A stretch of DNA of 64,000 nucleotides from Cryptomeria japonica (Eukaryota; Streptophyta; Pinopsida; Cupressales; Cupressaceae): assembly GCF_030272615.1 (NCBI RefSeq), contig NC_081415.1:419552257-419616256 (forward strand), written 5' to 3'. Positions 1 through 10,784 of the stretch are shown here, piece by piece (within the stretch, counting starts at the first letter, position 1; the number at the start of each line of letters is the position of its first letter). The position numbers and the translations under genes are program-made. The notes under the pieces were generated by a model. The model was not told the DNA's origin. It saw only the letters and a list, made by a program, of their open reading frames with translations, and did no database searches.

Positions 1-346
1 ATTTGTTGAAGAAGCAATAATAGGCTATAATGTATAATATATGTTTCATTGGCCCTATGACCTACAATCTAGATGTCTGGGGTCTGAATGTCCCCCTTGA
101 GTCCTGACTACTTGGCATTGACGGGTCACCACTGAGTAAAAATGAACTCAACAATGCAAACAAATATAGATAAATTTAGAATAATATTATAACACTTCAA
201 AAATATGATCGCTCACCTTTAGTTCACTAGCAGTCGCCAATGCAGTCAACAACAATGATTTTCCTTGGTCTGAAACTTCACTATTGATTAGAATTCAAAG
301 CCTAGAACCCACCAGATTGTGTTGAGAAAGATCTAATCTTTTCATG

Positions 347-354
347 TATTTATA
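347..354 (-). promoter_or_regulatory. TATA box of the minus-oriented LTR piece
   Basis: On the minus strand the sequence reads TATAAATA inside GGTATAAATACATG, about 530 bases downstream of the presumed LTR start at 881. This is the usual place for the Pol II core promoter at the U3/R boundary of a plant LTR. Confidence 0.35.
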
Positions 355-440
355 CCAATCCTTATATGGCAAATTCCATGGGAATTTTATATGGTATACA
401 AATATTTGGCGAATCTCACGTAACTATAACAAGACATGCA

Positions 441-512
441 ATTTTCGAGGCGATTATAGGTCATCCAAATATGACTTATGTAATTTTTGAGGCGATTATA
501 GGTCATCCAAAT
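441..512. repeat. Two 30-bp direct repeats, 42-bp period
   Basis: Two nearly identical copies (441-470 and 483-512, one difference) share the core GGCGATTATAGGTCATCC. They lie in the presumed upstream region of the minus-oriented LTR piece, where short tandem repeats often act as promoter elements. Confidence 0.7.
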
Positions 513-887
513 AATTGGCAAATACAATATAGTTGGCAAAAGTTGGGATGACTGGAGACACGCGTCGGCAAGATGTCAGGTGAATTGGGTCCTCCTGGCT
601 AACAAATCTTCACATGCCTATAGGTGAATTATGGTCATATATTAAGGCAACCTCAGAGAGTTTAGGCGAAAAAATTAAATTTACTATGTGTCCACCATAT
701 ATTGTATTGGCAAAATCATCGCATAGAAACATTTAATTGCATAAAACATATGGCGATCAGGCCGTGACTTTGATGGAAATTGATAATGTTCTGGCGACAT
801 GGCCACCTCCAGTCGATACAAAATATTTGCCATTTCCCAGGTCGTCGATGTGAAAAATTTTCCATTGGCGAATATTTGCCACTAAAG

Positions 888-1671
888 TAATCTCTGGGTG
901 GAAGTTGTTCCTCTTTGATCCACTACCACTGAATTAATTTGTCAATTCATTTTGGAAAACATTATTTCCCAATTTGGAATACCTTTCACCTTAGTTTCGG
1001 ATAATGGAACGTCATTTAAAAATAAGGATGTGAAGAAGTTTCTCGAGAAATATCATATTCAACATAAATTTTCTACACCTTATTACCCTCAATCAAATGG
1101 TCAAGTTGAGTCTTCGAATAGGATAATTGAACAAATTCTTTGAAATACGGTGAACACACATGGTAAGGATTGACATACTCAATTAACCTATGCTCTTTGG
1201 GCCTATCAGATAAGTGTACATGTTGCTACGGGTTGTACTCCTTATAATATTGTTTATGGTGTTGATGCCATTATGCCTTTGGAGTTAGAAATTCCTTCTT
1301 TGAGAGTTTCTCTTAGGGGTATAATGGATGATGATTCTTATAGAGAACAAAGACTTCAACAACTTGAAATGCTTGATGAACAACGTATAAATGATCTCGA
1401 TCATATTCAAGAATATCATAAAACTTTTCAAAGGAGCTACAATGATAAAGTTATTCAACTTTCCTTCTCGGTAGGTGATCTAGTGCTTTATGAGAATCAG
1501 CATAACGTGAATGCTTCACCCGAGGAGAAAGGAAAATTCAGCCCTGATTGGCTTGGACCATACATCGTTATTGAAAGCTATGGATCAGGTGCTTACAGGA
1601 TAGTAGATGTGGAAGGTACGCCTCTCAAGGAACCCATAAATGCTATGCACCTTCGTAGATACTTTTCCTAG
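888..1671 (+). mobile_element. G1 integrase, core end plus C-terminal domain (fossil)
   Basis: The translated region carries the Ty3/gypsy integrase core signatures WVEVVPL, FTLVSDNGTSFKN and YYPQSNGQVES, then the C-terminal domain with the GKFSPDWLGPYIV motif typical of plant gypsy elements and the family's usual ending INAMHLRRYF. In an active element this protein inserts the DNA copy into the chromosome. It is interrupted and its beginning is replaced by the LTR piece at 1-881. Confidence 0.85.
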
Positions 1672-2269
1672 CCTCTTTCTCTTTCATTCTCTCCCTCTTT
1701 CTCTCTTTCTAGTTTATCTTCTCTCTCTTTGTACCTTTTCTTTCTTCAAAATTGGATAATGTGTTAGCATACCTTCATTAAAGTAGGTAGGATTAAATGA
1801 TGTTGTATTGTTTAGTCTACATTAATTCATTATTGACAAGCATGTTTCTTTACTTTATTGTTTATCTTGGATTTATTTATGTAAATTGTAAAAGATTTAC
1901 ATTTTATATGTGCTAGCATATTATACAATTTACTATGTGTTAAGTTGGATTATATCATGTTGTGTTTAATTAGAGTTAATTAAATCACATTAGTCATATA
2001 GTTCTTAAGCTTAACACATTTCTCTTCTACATCAACAAAGTAGCATTTAATTAAATACTTAGTTATTTAATTAAATCACACATGTATCAATTTAATCATG
2101 AAGCATTGATAAATCAATCATATGGAAATTAAATTAGACATACATGTTTGATCTAAAGAAATGCATACATTGTTTAAGTATTAAAATAACATGTTTGATG
2201 AGCATAAATCAATACATATCCATAAGTGTTATAACATGTACATCAACAAAAATATCTCATGACATAATA
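1672..2269. other. G1 spacer between integrase and the antisense gene
   Basis: It opens with a pyrimidine-rich tract (CTCTTTCT-type, 1,672-1,745), then A+T-rich DNA. I see no gene in it. Confidence 0.5.
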
Positions 2270-2954
2270 AGATCATCTCCTATCCCTGGGACTAGTAGCT
2301 GGAGGATGGTGACTAGATGTCCCCTCCTGATCTAGCCGTGGAGGTGGGCCCATGGGTGTGTATTGAGATACAAACCGTAAGTGACTCTGCGAGGAGCTCC
2401 TACGATCCCTCTCCATCATAATCTCATGATATGTGGCAACCTTTATCTGTGATGCAGATAGATTGCACTCTATCTGTTGTAATCTCTCTTGTAGGACCTT
2501 CATCTCCATCTGAAGGGGGTGAATAGATCCTCATGGCATCCTACACTCTGTGATCTATGTGCTATATGTGAGGAACTAGGAATGTTTGTGGTCATGATGA
2601 GGTATGTCACTGCAATCTAAATGAGAGAGCGCCACTCCTGGACAATACCTATAGGGAAAAGGAAGAGATTTTCATCAGTAACATTTTATATCATCAAATA
2701 AAATCTAATAAGATACATAAATTAAACTCCTTACCTGGATCTCCCTCTCGCCAGTAGGGATTGTGGATAGAGATTGTCTTAGACTGGGACCCGCTAAGGC
2801 TCTCTGTGCTCGTACTATCTCTGTACAGTGGGTATGGATTGATGGGGACTAGAATCAGGACCCCTAAAAGGGTCCTTCTCTGCCTGCAATGGGATGCTCG
2901 GTGGATCTAGTACTATGGTGTCATCCCTGGAGTGCTGAGGAATTGCATCCGATT

Positions 2955-3064
2955 CATCCTCCTCCTTATCCTCCTCATCCTACTCCTCTTCCTCCTCTTC
3001 CTCCTCATCCTCCTCATCCTCATCCTCATCCTCATCCTCATCCTCATCCTCATCCTCATCCTCT
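2955..3064. repeat. (CATCCT)n microsatellite within the antisense PMD gene
   Basis: A CTCCTC/CATCCT-type tract that becomes a pure hexamer run at about 3,015-3,064. On the minus strand it can encode alternating Asp/Glu, which suits the acidic linker also visible in the second PMD copy (about 36,270), so the microsatellite probably grew from an acidic coding stretch. Confidence 0.8.
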
Positions 3065-4487
3065 CCATCCTAATCTCCCTCTCTAGTATCAGAATCATCT
3101 TTGTCTCCACCTACCTCCTTCTCTCTTGCATCATCAACCTGATCATCTGAGCCCTCGTCAGATGTATTGGGTCCTCCTCCATCGCCTTTCTATCTCCATG
3201 GTCCAGGGTTACCTCTAGAGAAATTTGCTAGGAAGATGGCCCCAGGATATGTCCTCCCCCACCATGTGATGAACCATCAGTGTGCGCCCACATCGTCTCT
3301 CTAATTTGTCGCAACATCTCGATCGGACTTGTCTAAATCTGTGATGTTGGTCTCGTTACTAGTGGGCCTAGGAATGGATTTGGGCTTCGGCATCACGCAA
3401 GAATGATAGATGTACATAGGCACATTAGTAGGAACACACTGCTTGAACCTAAACTGTCGCTGAACTTGGTCAAAGTAGAAGGGAACGACTATGTGGTTGT
3501 ACCATCCCTCTAGTAGATGGTTCCTCTTCATGCAAAACATATGCCTATGTACCCCTACCCACATGTACATCCTAAGGTAGGGTCTCCATATGACTCCACT
3601 TGTTGTCAATCTCTCTAAGCTCAATCTCCAATGTAGGAGATCACCAAATCGCAATACCTGAGGCTGCTTTGGGACTAAGTCTATAGGGACTCCAATAGGC
3701 CTAGTATAGTTGATGTGCTCACAAATCCACACCTGTAGTAGTGTGCATGTCATCAGGCTATATCCCTATCCAAATAAATACTCCCCAATGTCATGATAGA
3801 GATGTGCAAGCATGCTCTGACCCTAAGAGTATACTCTCTTGTGTCTCTCCATTGCTCAGATAGTGTACATGAGGCCTCTGTACATGTGTGTGCCACACCC
3901 ATTAGGGCACACAGGCAATGCGATGGTAGCTATCATTAGCCACCTTAGTAATGGAACCTCGTTGGTCAGGTGTAGGATCTAGCTGACCTTGATACAACCT
4001 CTCATCTCACTAAGCATCACTCTCCCTACATCATATACCTACTCTCTCCTATAATCCTCCTCAATGTGATTGGATCGATATCTCACAGTCTCCCCCCTGA
4101 TGGGAAGGTGCAAGATGCGGTATACATCCTTGAGGATGACCATCATCTCCCCCACAGGAAATAGGAATGTCAGGTTGTCTTCATTCCACCTCTCCATCAA
4201 TGCCATAAGAATCGCAAAATGGAATCTGATGACCGACATAGTCATCGCATACCATAAGCCCACCATGCACAACAACTCCCTCTCCCCCGGTGTCAGCCTC
4301 AGGATCTTCTCCTAAAGGCTTCAGAAGGTAAGCCCGACAGTATGCTCATGGATGTACAATAGCATCTGCAAAAGTGAAACATTATATCATTAGTAATCAT
4401 CATCATCATCTTCTAATAAAAACATTCATTCTATCTATTCTAACATTCAATTGTGTGATCCCGTGTCACCATTGGTCGCCCTAGACA

Positions 4488-4576
4488 GGGACCAGGGCAC
4501 CCTACTGGGACCAGGGTGCCTAGGTGGCACCAAGGTTCCCTAGGAGGACCAGGGCACCCTAGGACCCTTAGGTTCC
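4488..4576. repeat. 19-bp-period array, GGGACCAGGGCACCCTA type
   Basis: About five degenerate copies begin near 4,488, 4,507, 4,526, 4,545 and 4,561 with the core GGACCAGGGYRCC. Each core is close to a palindrome with GCCCTGGTCC. The array sits near the 5' end of the antisense PMD gene of G1. Related, differently spaced motifs occur in the LTR of the same element (6,423-6,515). Confidence 0.65.
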
Positions 4577-5270
4577 CGAGTCAAAGGGAGTCAATGGAAG
4601 GTCAACTCATCTCGTCGAGTGGTTGGTCAATGAGTACGGACTGGCGTAGGATCTCCATCCATGTAGGTTGCTCAGGTTGGTGTCGAGGCATGATGGCTAA
4701 TAAGTGGTGTCCTCTATAGTGAATAGCGTGGAAAAGTAAAAAAGTGACAAATGAAGGTGTCACTTTCATATTTATGAGTTATGCACTTTTTCATTTTATG
4801 ATTTTAAGATAAAAACCCTAATTTCTGCACTTTTCCTTCAAATTCTCATATCTTGAGCTAGGGAGCTTTGATTCTCACACCGTTGGTGGCGTTGGAATCG
4901 TGAGTTCGCCCTCTCACTCTATATTAGTTCCATAATGTTCTTGGATGAACAATCCATCCTTGTTGATAACTTGCTTCATTAAAATATTTATCACAATTCG
5001 ATGTGGTAAACATGATACCTTGTTTCATCTCACTAATTAGCAAGCCGAAATAGGCGGGCATATAGATACTCGCATATTTCATCACCTTCCTTTAGTAAGA
5101 ATTAGGTGATTTTATGATCTAACATTTGGTTTTGTACAGTGCGGATCCTAATTGTGTACTACAGATATCGTTGGGGGTTTCATCCGACAACTTATGGATA
5201 TATCATTTTTCAAATGATGTTTACTTTTCTGTACTTTATCTTGCATATGCACATAGTGTCATATGACCAC

Positions 5271-5286
5271 TAAAGTGGGGGCTAAA
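5271..5286 (+). other. Polypurine tract of G1
   Basis: TAAAGTGGGGGCTAAA directly abuts the LTR start TGTAGTGTCG. This is the plus-strand primer site of an LTR element and shows that the LTR to its right is a 3' LTR whose internal part lies to the left. Confidence 0.75.
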
Positions 5287-6984
5287 TGTAGTGTCGTAAA
5301 TTTTAAACCTTTGCTAAGGTGGTACAATTTCACACTTAGGTTAACACCCACCTTAGTGTGTCTTACATCTTTCATCTCTAATTTTCCTTTAAGCATTTAA
5401 TTAAATCTAAAGTCATGTTTCATCACTTTACATAGTATAAAGTTGGGCCCTTTACCCTAAGCGTGTCCCTTTTCATCTTATTCCTCCAATGAATCATTTA
5501 ATCATAAACCCTAATTATATCTTATTTTGACATTTAAGACCCAATTTCGCATATCAAAACATCTCGAAATTAGCTGTGACTTTGGGATGCCCTCTACTAT
5601 CATCATATCTAACAACCCCAAAAATTTGGTGAAAAGTTGGTTGGACCATGGCGGGAATGGAAATGGTCTGTGACTTTTTTCCCAAAATTTTGGGAGCATA
5701 ATCCTATGATATAATAAAACTTAACCCCAAAATATTTGTGGGGAATTCAAATCCTATGTCATTCTAAAGATGAAATTAAGATCTAGGGTTTCATACTTAA
5801 GAGCTCTCTTTCTTCATTTGAAAGGGTCTTCTTGGAAGAATCTAAGAGATTTTTTGGGGCATAAAGAGCCTTCTTTGTAGTGAAAGATTAGATCTTTTAA
5901 GTCTCAAACAACATTCAACATTTGTCCATCAAACATTCATAAATCATTATTTCATCAATTGGGGGCTTTTGAAGATGTAGGAGAACAATAGGAGATCACC
6001 GACTGAAGATTGGCTTGTACCTCTCCCTTGGGATTGGGTATGGTTTCATGTTTTTGTATAAGATTCATTTTGATTCATATTCATGCTTTATATCACTTTG
6101 CATCATGGATTTAGAGCACTTACTTTGTCAATTATAAGCAATTAGGGTTACTCTTTAGGGTTGCTCTAGATTGTTTGCTTTCATTTTAGGATCTTGCACA
6201 CACACAAGGTTCTTGAACACACATTTTTAGTACATTATCGACTATTTGTGGAGGTGGAAATCACAAACACAGGGGCTTGACTAAGGCAAAACCCTATATA
6301 CCCACCCAAAACCCTATTTTGTAGATTCAGATACAAGTTCGGATCCGAGCATCGCCAAAAGTTTCAAGACTGGAGGAGTGCACTGAGACAGTTCTTGAGC
6401 GCATATTTCACTAGAAACCACAAGGACAGGGGCATGGCATCCTAGTCCTACCTAGGACAAGGGTGTGACGCCTTGGTCCTACCTAGGATAGGGGCATGAC
6501 ACCTTGGTCTTTCCCTCTGTCAGAAGGATTTGGCAGAACAGTGTCTTGTAGGCTATAGAATTCACCTTGTTAGTTGTAGCTCCAGACTTGCAGAATCAGG
6601 ACAATGGTGTGGCACCCTAGTCCAGGATATTTCTACTTAGATTTTAGACATAGGTGCACCTCTGATTTTTCCTCATAATCTATACTTTTCAGCAGTGTAT
6701 CAGTTGTCCTTTGATCTGTATTTCCAGATTAGGGTTTGCTTGCTTACTTGCATTCTAGGTTAGATTGCATTTTTTAATCACTCCTCTCTATCATTTACAA
6801 CAAGGGATCCTCTCTATCATTTACAACAAGGGAATAGAAAACCTAAAAGGTGATCCTTGGCTCTCTCTTCCACACAAGAAGTAGGCTGAAGTGTGTCACC
6901 TCCCTAGGCTCTTTCGTGTTTTGTGAGTATATATGAGAGTGGGATTATGGTTTCCATACTTAGTCTCACTTTTTCCCCTACACA
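5287..6984 (+). mobile_element. 3' LTR of G1, about 1,698 bp
   Basis: It starts TGTAGTGTCGTAAATT and ends CCCCTACACA. It matches the solo LTR at 27,002-28,690 from end to end (similar length, same block order), but has diverged clearly. It contains a copy of the roughly 150-bp hairpin module (5,551-5,705) and three 31-bp palindromic units (6,423-6,515). The TATA box seen in the solo LTR is degenerate here. Confidence 0.8.
6423..6515. repeat. Three 31-bp palindromic units in the G1 LTR
   Basis: Units begin near 6,423, 6,454 and 6,485. Each opens AGGACAGGGGC-like and closes with its near reverse complement GCCYTGGTCCT, so each can fold on itself. The solo LTR carries two such units (28,190-28,250). 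Confidence 0.65.
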
Positions 6985-6989
6985 ATCCT

Positions 6990-7648
6990 AAAAACCCACA
7001 ATCTACAAAGAGATATTACATCATATTTATACCAGCCCGAGACCTAAACAATTAGGTCGGCCACCTAAAATATAATACAATAAATTTATAATATAAACTC
7101 GCAATCCAATGATCAACCAAGTTGGCCTAAGACTAAAACAACATAATCCAATCAATAGATCCAATTGGTAACACATCGGGATCATCCACCAACACGTTAC
7201 ATAAACCGGTCCATAACCTAGTGGAATAAGATAGCATTAGGTCCAGTCCTAAATGCAACATCACCGATCAATAGGAACACAAACAAGATAACCAACATCA
7301 TCCCAAAATCCATCTAGAAGTCGCACCAACATCACTTATCAAGTGCATCAAAATATCTTCAACAAATCTCTACCAGTAAAACCCTTACCGGTGACCGAAA
7401 GGCTTACTAGAACAAATGATAGCTCCTAAGTCATCAAATCCCGAACCAACTGATCGTGATACACATCTGAATAGCATGAATGACAAATCTAAACCAATTC
7501 CACAAACCAAAGCATACCAGATCAATATCATAATCCAACCGCTCTACCGAAACCTATCGGAAACCGATAAACAACCAAAACAACTGGTGTTGCCATCAAT
7601 GACAAAACATCAATGCAACACATAATCAATTCCTCGAATTTGCCAACA
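6990..7648 (-). mobile_element. Truncated copia LTR fragment related to Copia-A
   Basis: From about 6,998 the sequence runs parallel to the distal half of the Copia-A LTRs (shared TTACATCATAT, CGTTACATWAACCGGTCC, ACAAAACATCAATG, TTGCCAACA at the end). It stops where the G1 LTR begins, so one probably cut into the other. There is no internal sequence. Confidence 0.65.
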
Positions 7649-7821
7649 CCTAAATGCATAAACATAAATAAGAGTCCTACTCAAGTATCTTTAGAGTAAA
7701 CCCTAAATGAAATGATCAAATGTGATGCATGAATTAACTCAAGAATGCATGAATCACGTAGCTCAATGATGAAACATAGATTTGAAGGTAAATTGTAGAA
7801 ATGCGAGAATCACATGAAATC
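7649..7821. other. Short unassigned stretch
   Basis: A+T-rich sequence between the copia LTR fragment and the solo LTR. I see no gene or element end in it. Confidence 0.4.
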
Positions 7822-8142
7822 ATACCTGTGTGAATGAAAATGTGTGCAAATAAAATGATTGAAATACTAAGTTAACAATCTAAGAAAAACAGAAATCAAT
7901 CAAACACTCAAGATAAGGATGCTTAAGAAGGTAAATTAGATTAAATAAAAATTAAGCAATTAAAATGAAAACCAATAACCCTTCAATTTGATGGTCCTTT
8001 GATTGGATGTGTGCTTGATCTACGCATCCAAGGGTGCTTGAATGTGCTCCATGATGGTTGGATATGCAAAAAACTAAGCTAAATTGGATGTAAAGTGAAT
8101 CAATGTGAGTAATGAAAGCATGAAAGTGGATGCAAAAACTGA

Positions 8143-8262
8143 TGTAAGATGAGGATTAAAAAGGGCATTATAACAATATGAGAAATGAAAGTGTATGTAA
8201 AATGGATGTAAGATGAGGATTCAAAAGGGCATTATAAAAATATGAGAAATGAAAGTGGATGG
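8143..8262. repeat. 65-bp tandem duplication within the solo LTR
   Basis: Two copies start at 8,143 and 8,208 and share TGTAAGATGAGGATT, then AAAGGGCATTATAA. Confidence 0.75.
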
Positions 8263-8462
8263 ATTGTGAAGGAAAATGAGGGGATTAAATAGGCCAAGTT
8301 GGGAGAAGAAGAGTCATGAAAATGAGATACTTGTCCTCGAGAAGAGAAAATGTCATAGATGGAAATGACAATTGTCCTTGAGAAAGGCAAGCGTCATGGA
8401 AAAGAATGACAAGTGTCTTTGAGGACACATGCCTATTTGAGAGAGAGACACCCAAATAACAA

Positions 8463-8724
8463 GATTCATTTCCAAATATTAGGATATTTCCAAATATTAA
8501 GATATTTTCAAATATTAGGATATTCGGGAATACACACATATGGAGTGGGAAAGAGGTTGGAAGAAATAAAATGATTCATTGCCAAATATTAATTAGGATA
8601 TTTAGGAATACACACATATCGTGTGGAAAAGAGGTTGGAAGGAATAAAAGTATTCATTTCCAAATATTAGGATATTTAGGAATACACCCATATGGGGTGG
8701 GAAAGAGGTTGGAAGGAATAAAAG
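8463..8724. repeat. Three tandem copies of a 74-110-bp unit within the solo LTR
   Basis: Units start near 8,463, 8,573 and 8,651, each running ATTCATTKCCAAATATTA to GGTTGGAAGRAATAAAA. The first is longer because a CAAATATTARGATATTT submotif is itself reiterated. Confidence 0.75.
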
Positions 8725-9430
8725 GATGACTAAAACCCAAGGTTAGTTAATGGGTTAAGTTCGATGAAGAGTTAGATGAGGGTTAAAGTTAGAAGACTTG
8801 TGGGGAAATAAAATTAACTTAATTAATTAATTCCATAAGGGATATTAAGAGGAAAGGACAAAAAATGAAATAAATAGTCAAACTATGCATTTGAATTATT
8901 TAATAGAGGAAGGGATCAAATTTAATTAATTAATTGATTTATGATTATCAATTAATTAATTAAAGGAGGAATATAGCACAACTAACAAAATTAATTAGCT
9001 AGAAGGAGGGAACACTAATTAATTAAATAATACATAATTATTTAATTTAAGAGCATTTAGGATAGGTAAATTCAATTAATTAAATTAATCAAACTTAGGT
9101 GTCTACAATACCAAACCCTTTAGAGAGAGGTACAAGACAATAATTAGTTCATGAATAAAATGTTGATGAAGACTTGTTATTGGTATTTTTTCTTGAATGT
9201 GTAGACCTACAACTTCACTTAAGGTAGATATTTCTCATCATAAGGATTGTACTTCAAATTACTTCTTAATGCTTGCCAAATAAGGAAAGCTAGCTTGCTT
9301 ATATATGAATTTCTAACTTTTAGTTGATAAAAGGCCAACTTAAAATGGTCATATACTAACTTCAAGGATAGATCTTGAACTGCCAAGGTTGACACTTTAC
9401 TCTCCCAAAATTTCAGCCAAAAAGTGTTAG

Positions 9431-9817
9431 ACTATGTGGCTAAGCCACAATCCTGACAAAATAGGCTTGAACATTAATGGATGTGAGATAATATGGCCCT
9501 GATATTAGATCTGTAATTTATATTAGGATTGATAACATTTAAGTGTGAGGAAAGGTACTTTGAAATTTAAAATAGGATAGGACCCATATAGATTTAAAAT
9601 GATATAAGATAAAGGGCACACTTAAAATAACAGTCCAAATAATATTGTGTTGAAGTTTTAACATAAAAAATGACTCATATTCTTGAGTTAAAGATTAATT
9701 TAATGCTATAAAAGGTCCTATAATGCATACATGAGTGAGAAAACTAAAATGAGTGCTAGGAGAGTGTGAAATTGTACTCATTAATTTAAGGAGTACAATT
9801 TACGACACTATAACTAT
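9431..9817 (-). mobile_element. Decayed minus-oriented LTR of the G1 family (tentative)
   Basis: GTACAATTTACGACACTATA at 9,793-9,812 is the reverse complement of the start of the G1-family LTR (TGTAGYGTCGTAAATTGTAC) with a changed first dinucleotide. ACTAT lies immediately to the right (9,813-9,817) and also at 9,431-9,435, a possible target duplication. The stretch between is much shorter than a full LTR, so the left end is uncertain. Confidence 0.35.
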
Positions 9818-9897
9818 GTTACTGGTTGTCTTGTTTATGTTTATACTAACCATACAATGTAATTATTTATTTGATGAACAAACCACTGATTAGTGGC

Positions 9898-10029
9898 AAA
9901 CTTATAAGATGACTATTGTACTGCAAGAAGTTGACATAATAATTGTTGATAAGCCAAGAAAATGTGGCATTTGACTTCGTATCCAAATTGAACATTCCAA
10001 CAAAAGATCTAATCATGGATAATTCCTTC
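9898..10029 (+). mobile_element. G0: RNase H end of an old Ty3/gypsy element, left of the G2 insertion
   Basis: The translation contains IVLQEVDIIIVDKPRKC, the usual end of the gypsy RNase H domain (LQEYDI.I.yKPGK..vvAD.LSR). The sequence stops at CCTTC, the target site of G2, and resumes at 39,209 with LDEHLFYL-like coding, as expected for the RNase H-integrase linker. Strongly decayed. Confidence 0.65.
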
Positions 10030-10784
10030 TGTAGACACCTAAAATTGTCCTATTTAATTAAATAAATATTTATATTTATTTAATTTATCATGTCTTATAT
10101 TAATTAAATAAATCTGTATTTATTTAATTAATTCATTTAACCTTTTCTAAGCCTTTCCTCATTTAAATAAATATTTTTATTTATTTAAATTATCTCTTTC
10201 CCTAAATTAAATAAATATTTTATTTATTTAATTGCTCCCACTTCCTCTATTAATTAGATAAATATTTATTTAATTAATTAATTCATTAGCTTTTTCCTCT
10301 ATGACACATCATTTATTTCTTAATTTTCTTTTACCTACCCTCTTCATTATTTTATTATTTCTTCTACCTACCCTTTAATCTTAGCCGACCATTTATTTCT
10401 TTCACCTCTTAATTGTATCCCTCCATTTTCTAAAGCATCTTCTATATAAGAGGATTGTTTCTCTCTTTCTAACACCTAATGCGACTATCAAGCCTTCTTG
10501 CAATCAAGTGATTTCATAGCCACAATCTGTTCTTTGTTGAGCTCTTGTACACATACAAAATTTGAGAGAAAATATATTAAACACGATTAATGGAGATAGG
10601 AGACAATGGAGATTAAAACCCTACTTGCATGTGAATGGTATTATTATTCAGTTTGTTGATTTACATGTTCTTAGGTATCTTCATTGGTGTATGGTGAATG
10701 TTTTATTGTAGGACTAGGGTTTGTTGTGGTTGGAAATTTGAGGTTTTGCAATAGTTTTGTCATCATCATTTTTCACCATATACA
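10030..10784 (+). mobile_element. 5' LTR of G2, 755 bp
   Basis: TGTAGACACCTAAAATTG to ACCATATACA. The first 250 bases hold about five A+T-rich palindromic units of the type TTAATTAAATAAATATTTTA; the 3' LTR has about two, which accounts for most of the 130-bp length difference. A TATATAAG box lies at 10,443-10,450. Confidence 0.85.
10443..10450 (+). promoter_or_regulatory. TATA box of the G2 5' LTR
   Basis: TATATAAG followed by AGGATTG and a CT-rich stretch. The same box is kept in the 3' LTR at 38,850-38,857, so this is the likely U3/R boundary region. Confidence 0.6.

Larger units (their letters stand above)
1..881 (-). mobile_element. LTR remnant in minus orientation, cut by the window edge
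   Basis: The integrase of the neighbouring gypsy element becomes recognisable only from about 888, so this stretch looks inserted into it. Read on the minus strand it has the order of an LTR: it begins TGGCAAATATTCGCC near 881, has an upstream part full of GGCGA/TTTGCCA-like motifs, a TATA box at 347-354, then a transcribed part running off the left edge. The other end and any target duplication are outside the window, so solo and full-length element cannot be told apart. The LTR identity is inferred from layout, not from a recognised family. Confidence 0.4.
2270..4735 (-). pseudogene. Antisense plant mobile domain (PMD) gene inside G1 (fossil)
   Basis: On the minus strand around 4,275-4,039 the translation reads ERWNEDNLTFLFPVGEMM then ILKDVYRILHLPIRGE, which fits the opening of the plant mobile domain (pattern W.xET.TF.l..GEmtvTLeDv..lLgLp..G). 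Around 3,750-3,600 it has LLQVWICEHINYTRP and RPYLRMYMWVGVHRH, matching the later conserved part. An acidic low-complexity part near 2,950-3,070 and a Q/R-rich coiled-looking tail near 2,500-2,270 follow. PMD proteins occur as host genes (MAIN/MAIL type), in some MULEs and in retroelements. Their biochemical role is poorly known. It is clearly decayed, and its start was not fixed. Confidence 0.6.
888..6984 (+). mobile_element. G1: 3' part of a Ty3/gypsy retrotransposon with an antisense PMD gene
   Basis: From left to right: integrase on the plus strand (888-1,671), a spacer, a PMD gene on the opposite strand (about 4,735 to 2,270), a polypurine tract (5,271-5,286) and a 3' LTR (5,287-6,984). 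Extra antisense genes between integrase and the 3' LTR are known in the Tat lineage of plant Ty3/gypsy elements, so a Tat-like assignment is likely but not tested. The 5' half lies outside the window. The coding parts are decayed, with several breaks. The LTR ends beside a copia LTR fragment into which G1 may have inserted. Confidence 0.75.
7822..9112 (-). mobile_element. Solo LTR of a TGTAGACACC-type gypsy family, with target duplication
   Basis: On the minus strand it starts TGTAGACACCTAAG (ending at 9,107 on plus) and ends ATTCACACA at 7,827, 1,281 bp. Direct 5-bp copies of ATACC flank it (7,822-7,826 and 9,108-9,112), so this is a solo LTR left by recombination between two LTRs. Its first 20 bases resemble those of the G2 LTR, but the body is different and longer. 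It contains two internal tandem duplications. Confidence 0.8.

Noticed and set aside
2889-3150. Several overlapping open frames on both strands
   Set aside because: All are translations of the CATCCT hexamer repeat within the antisense PMD gene.
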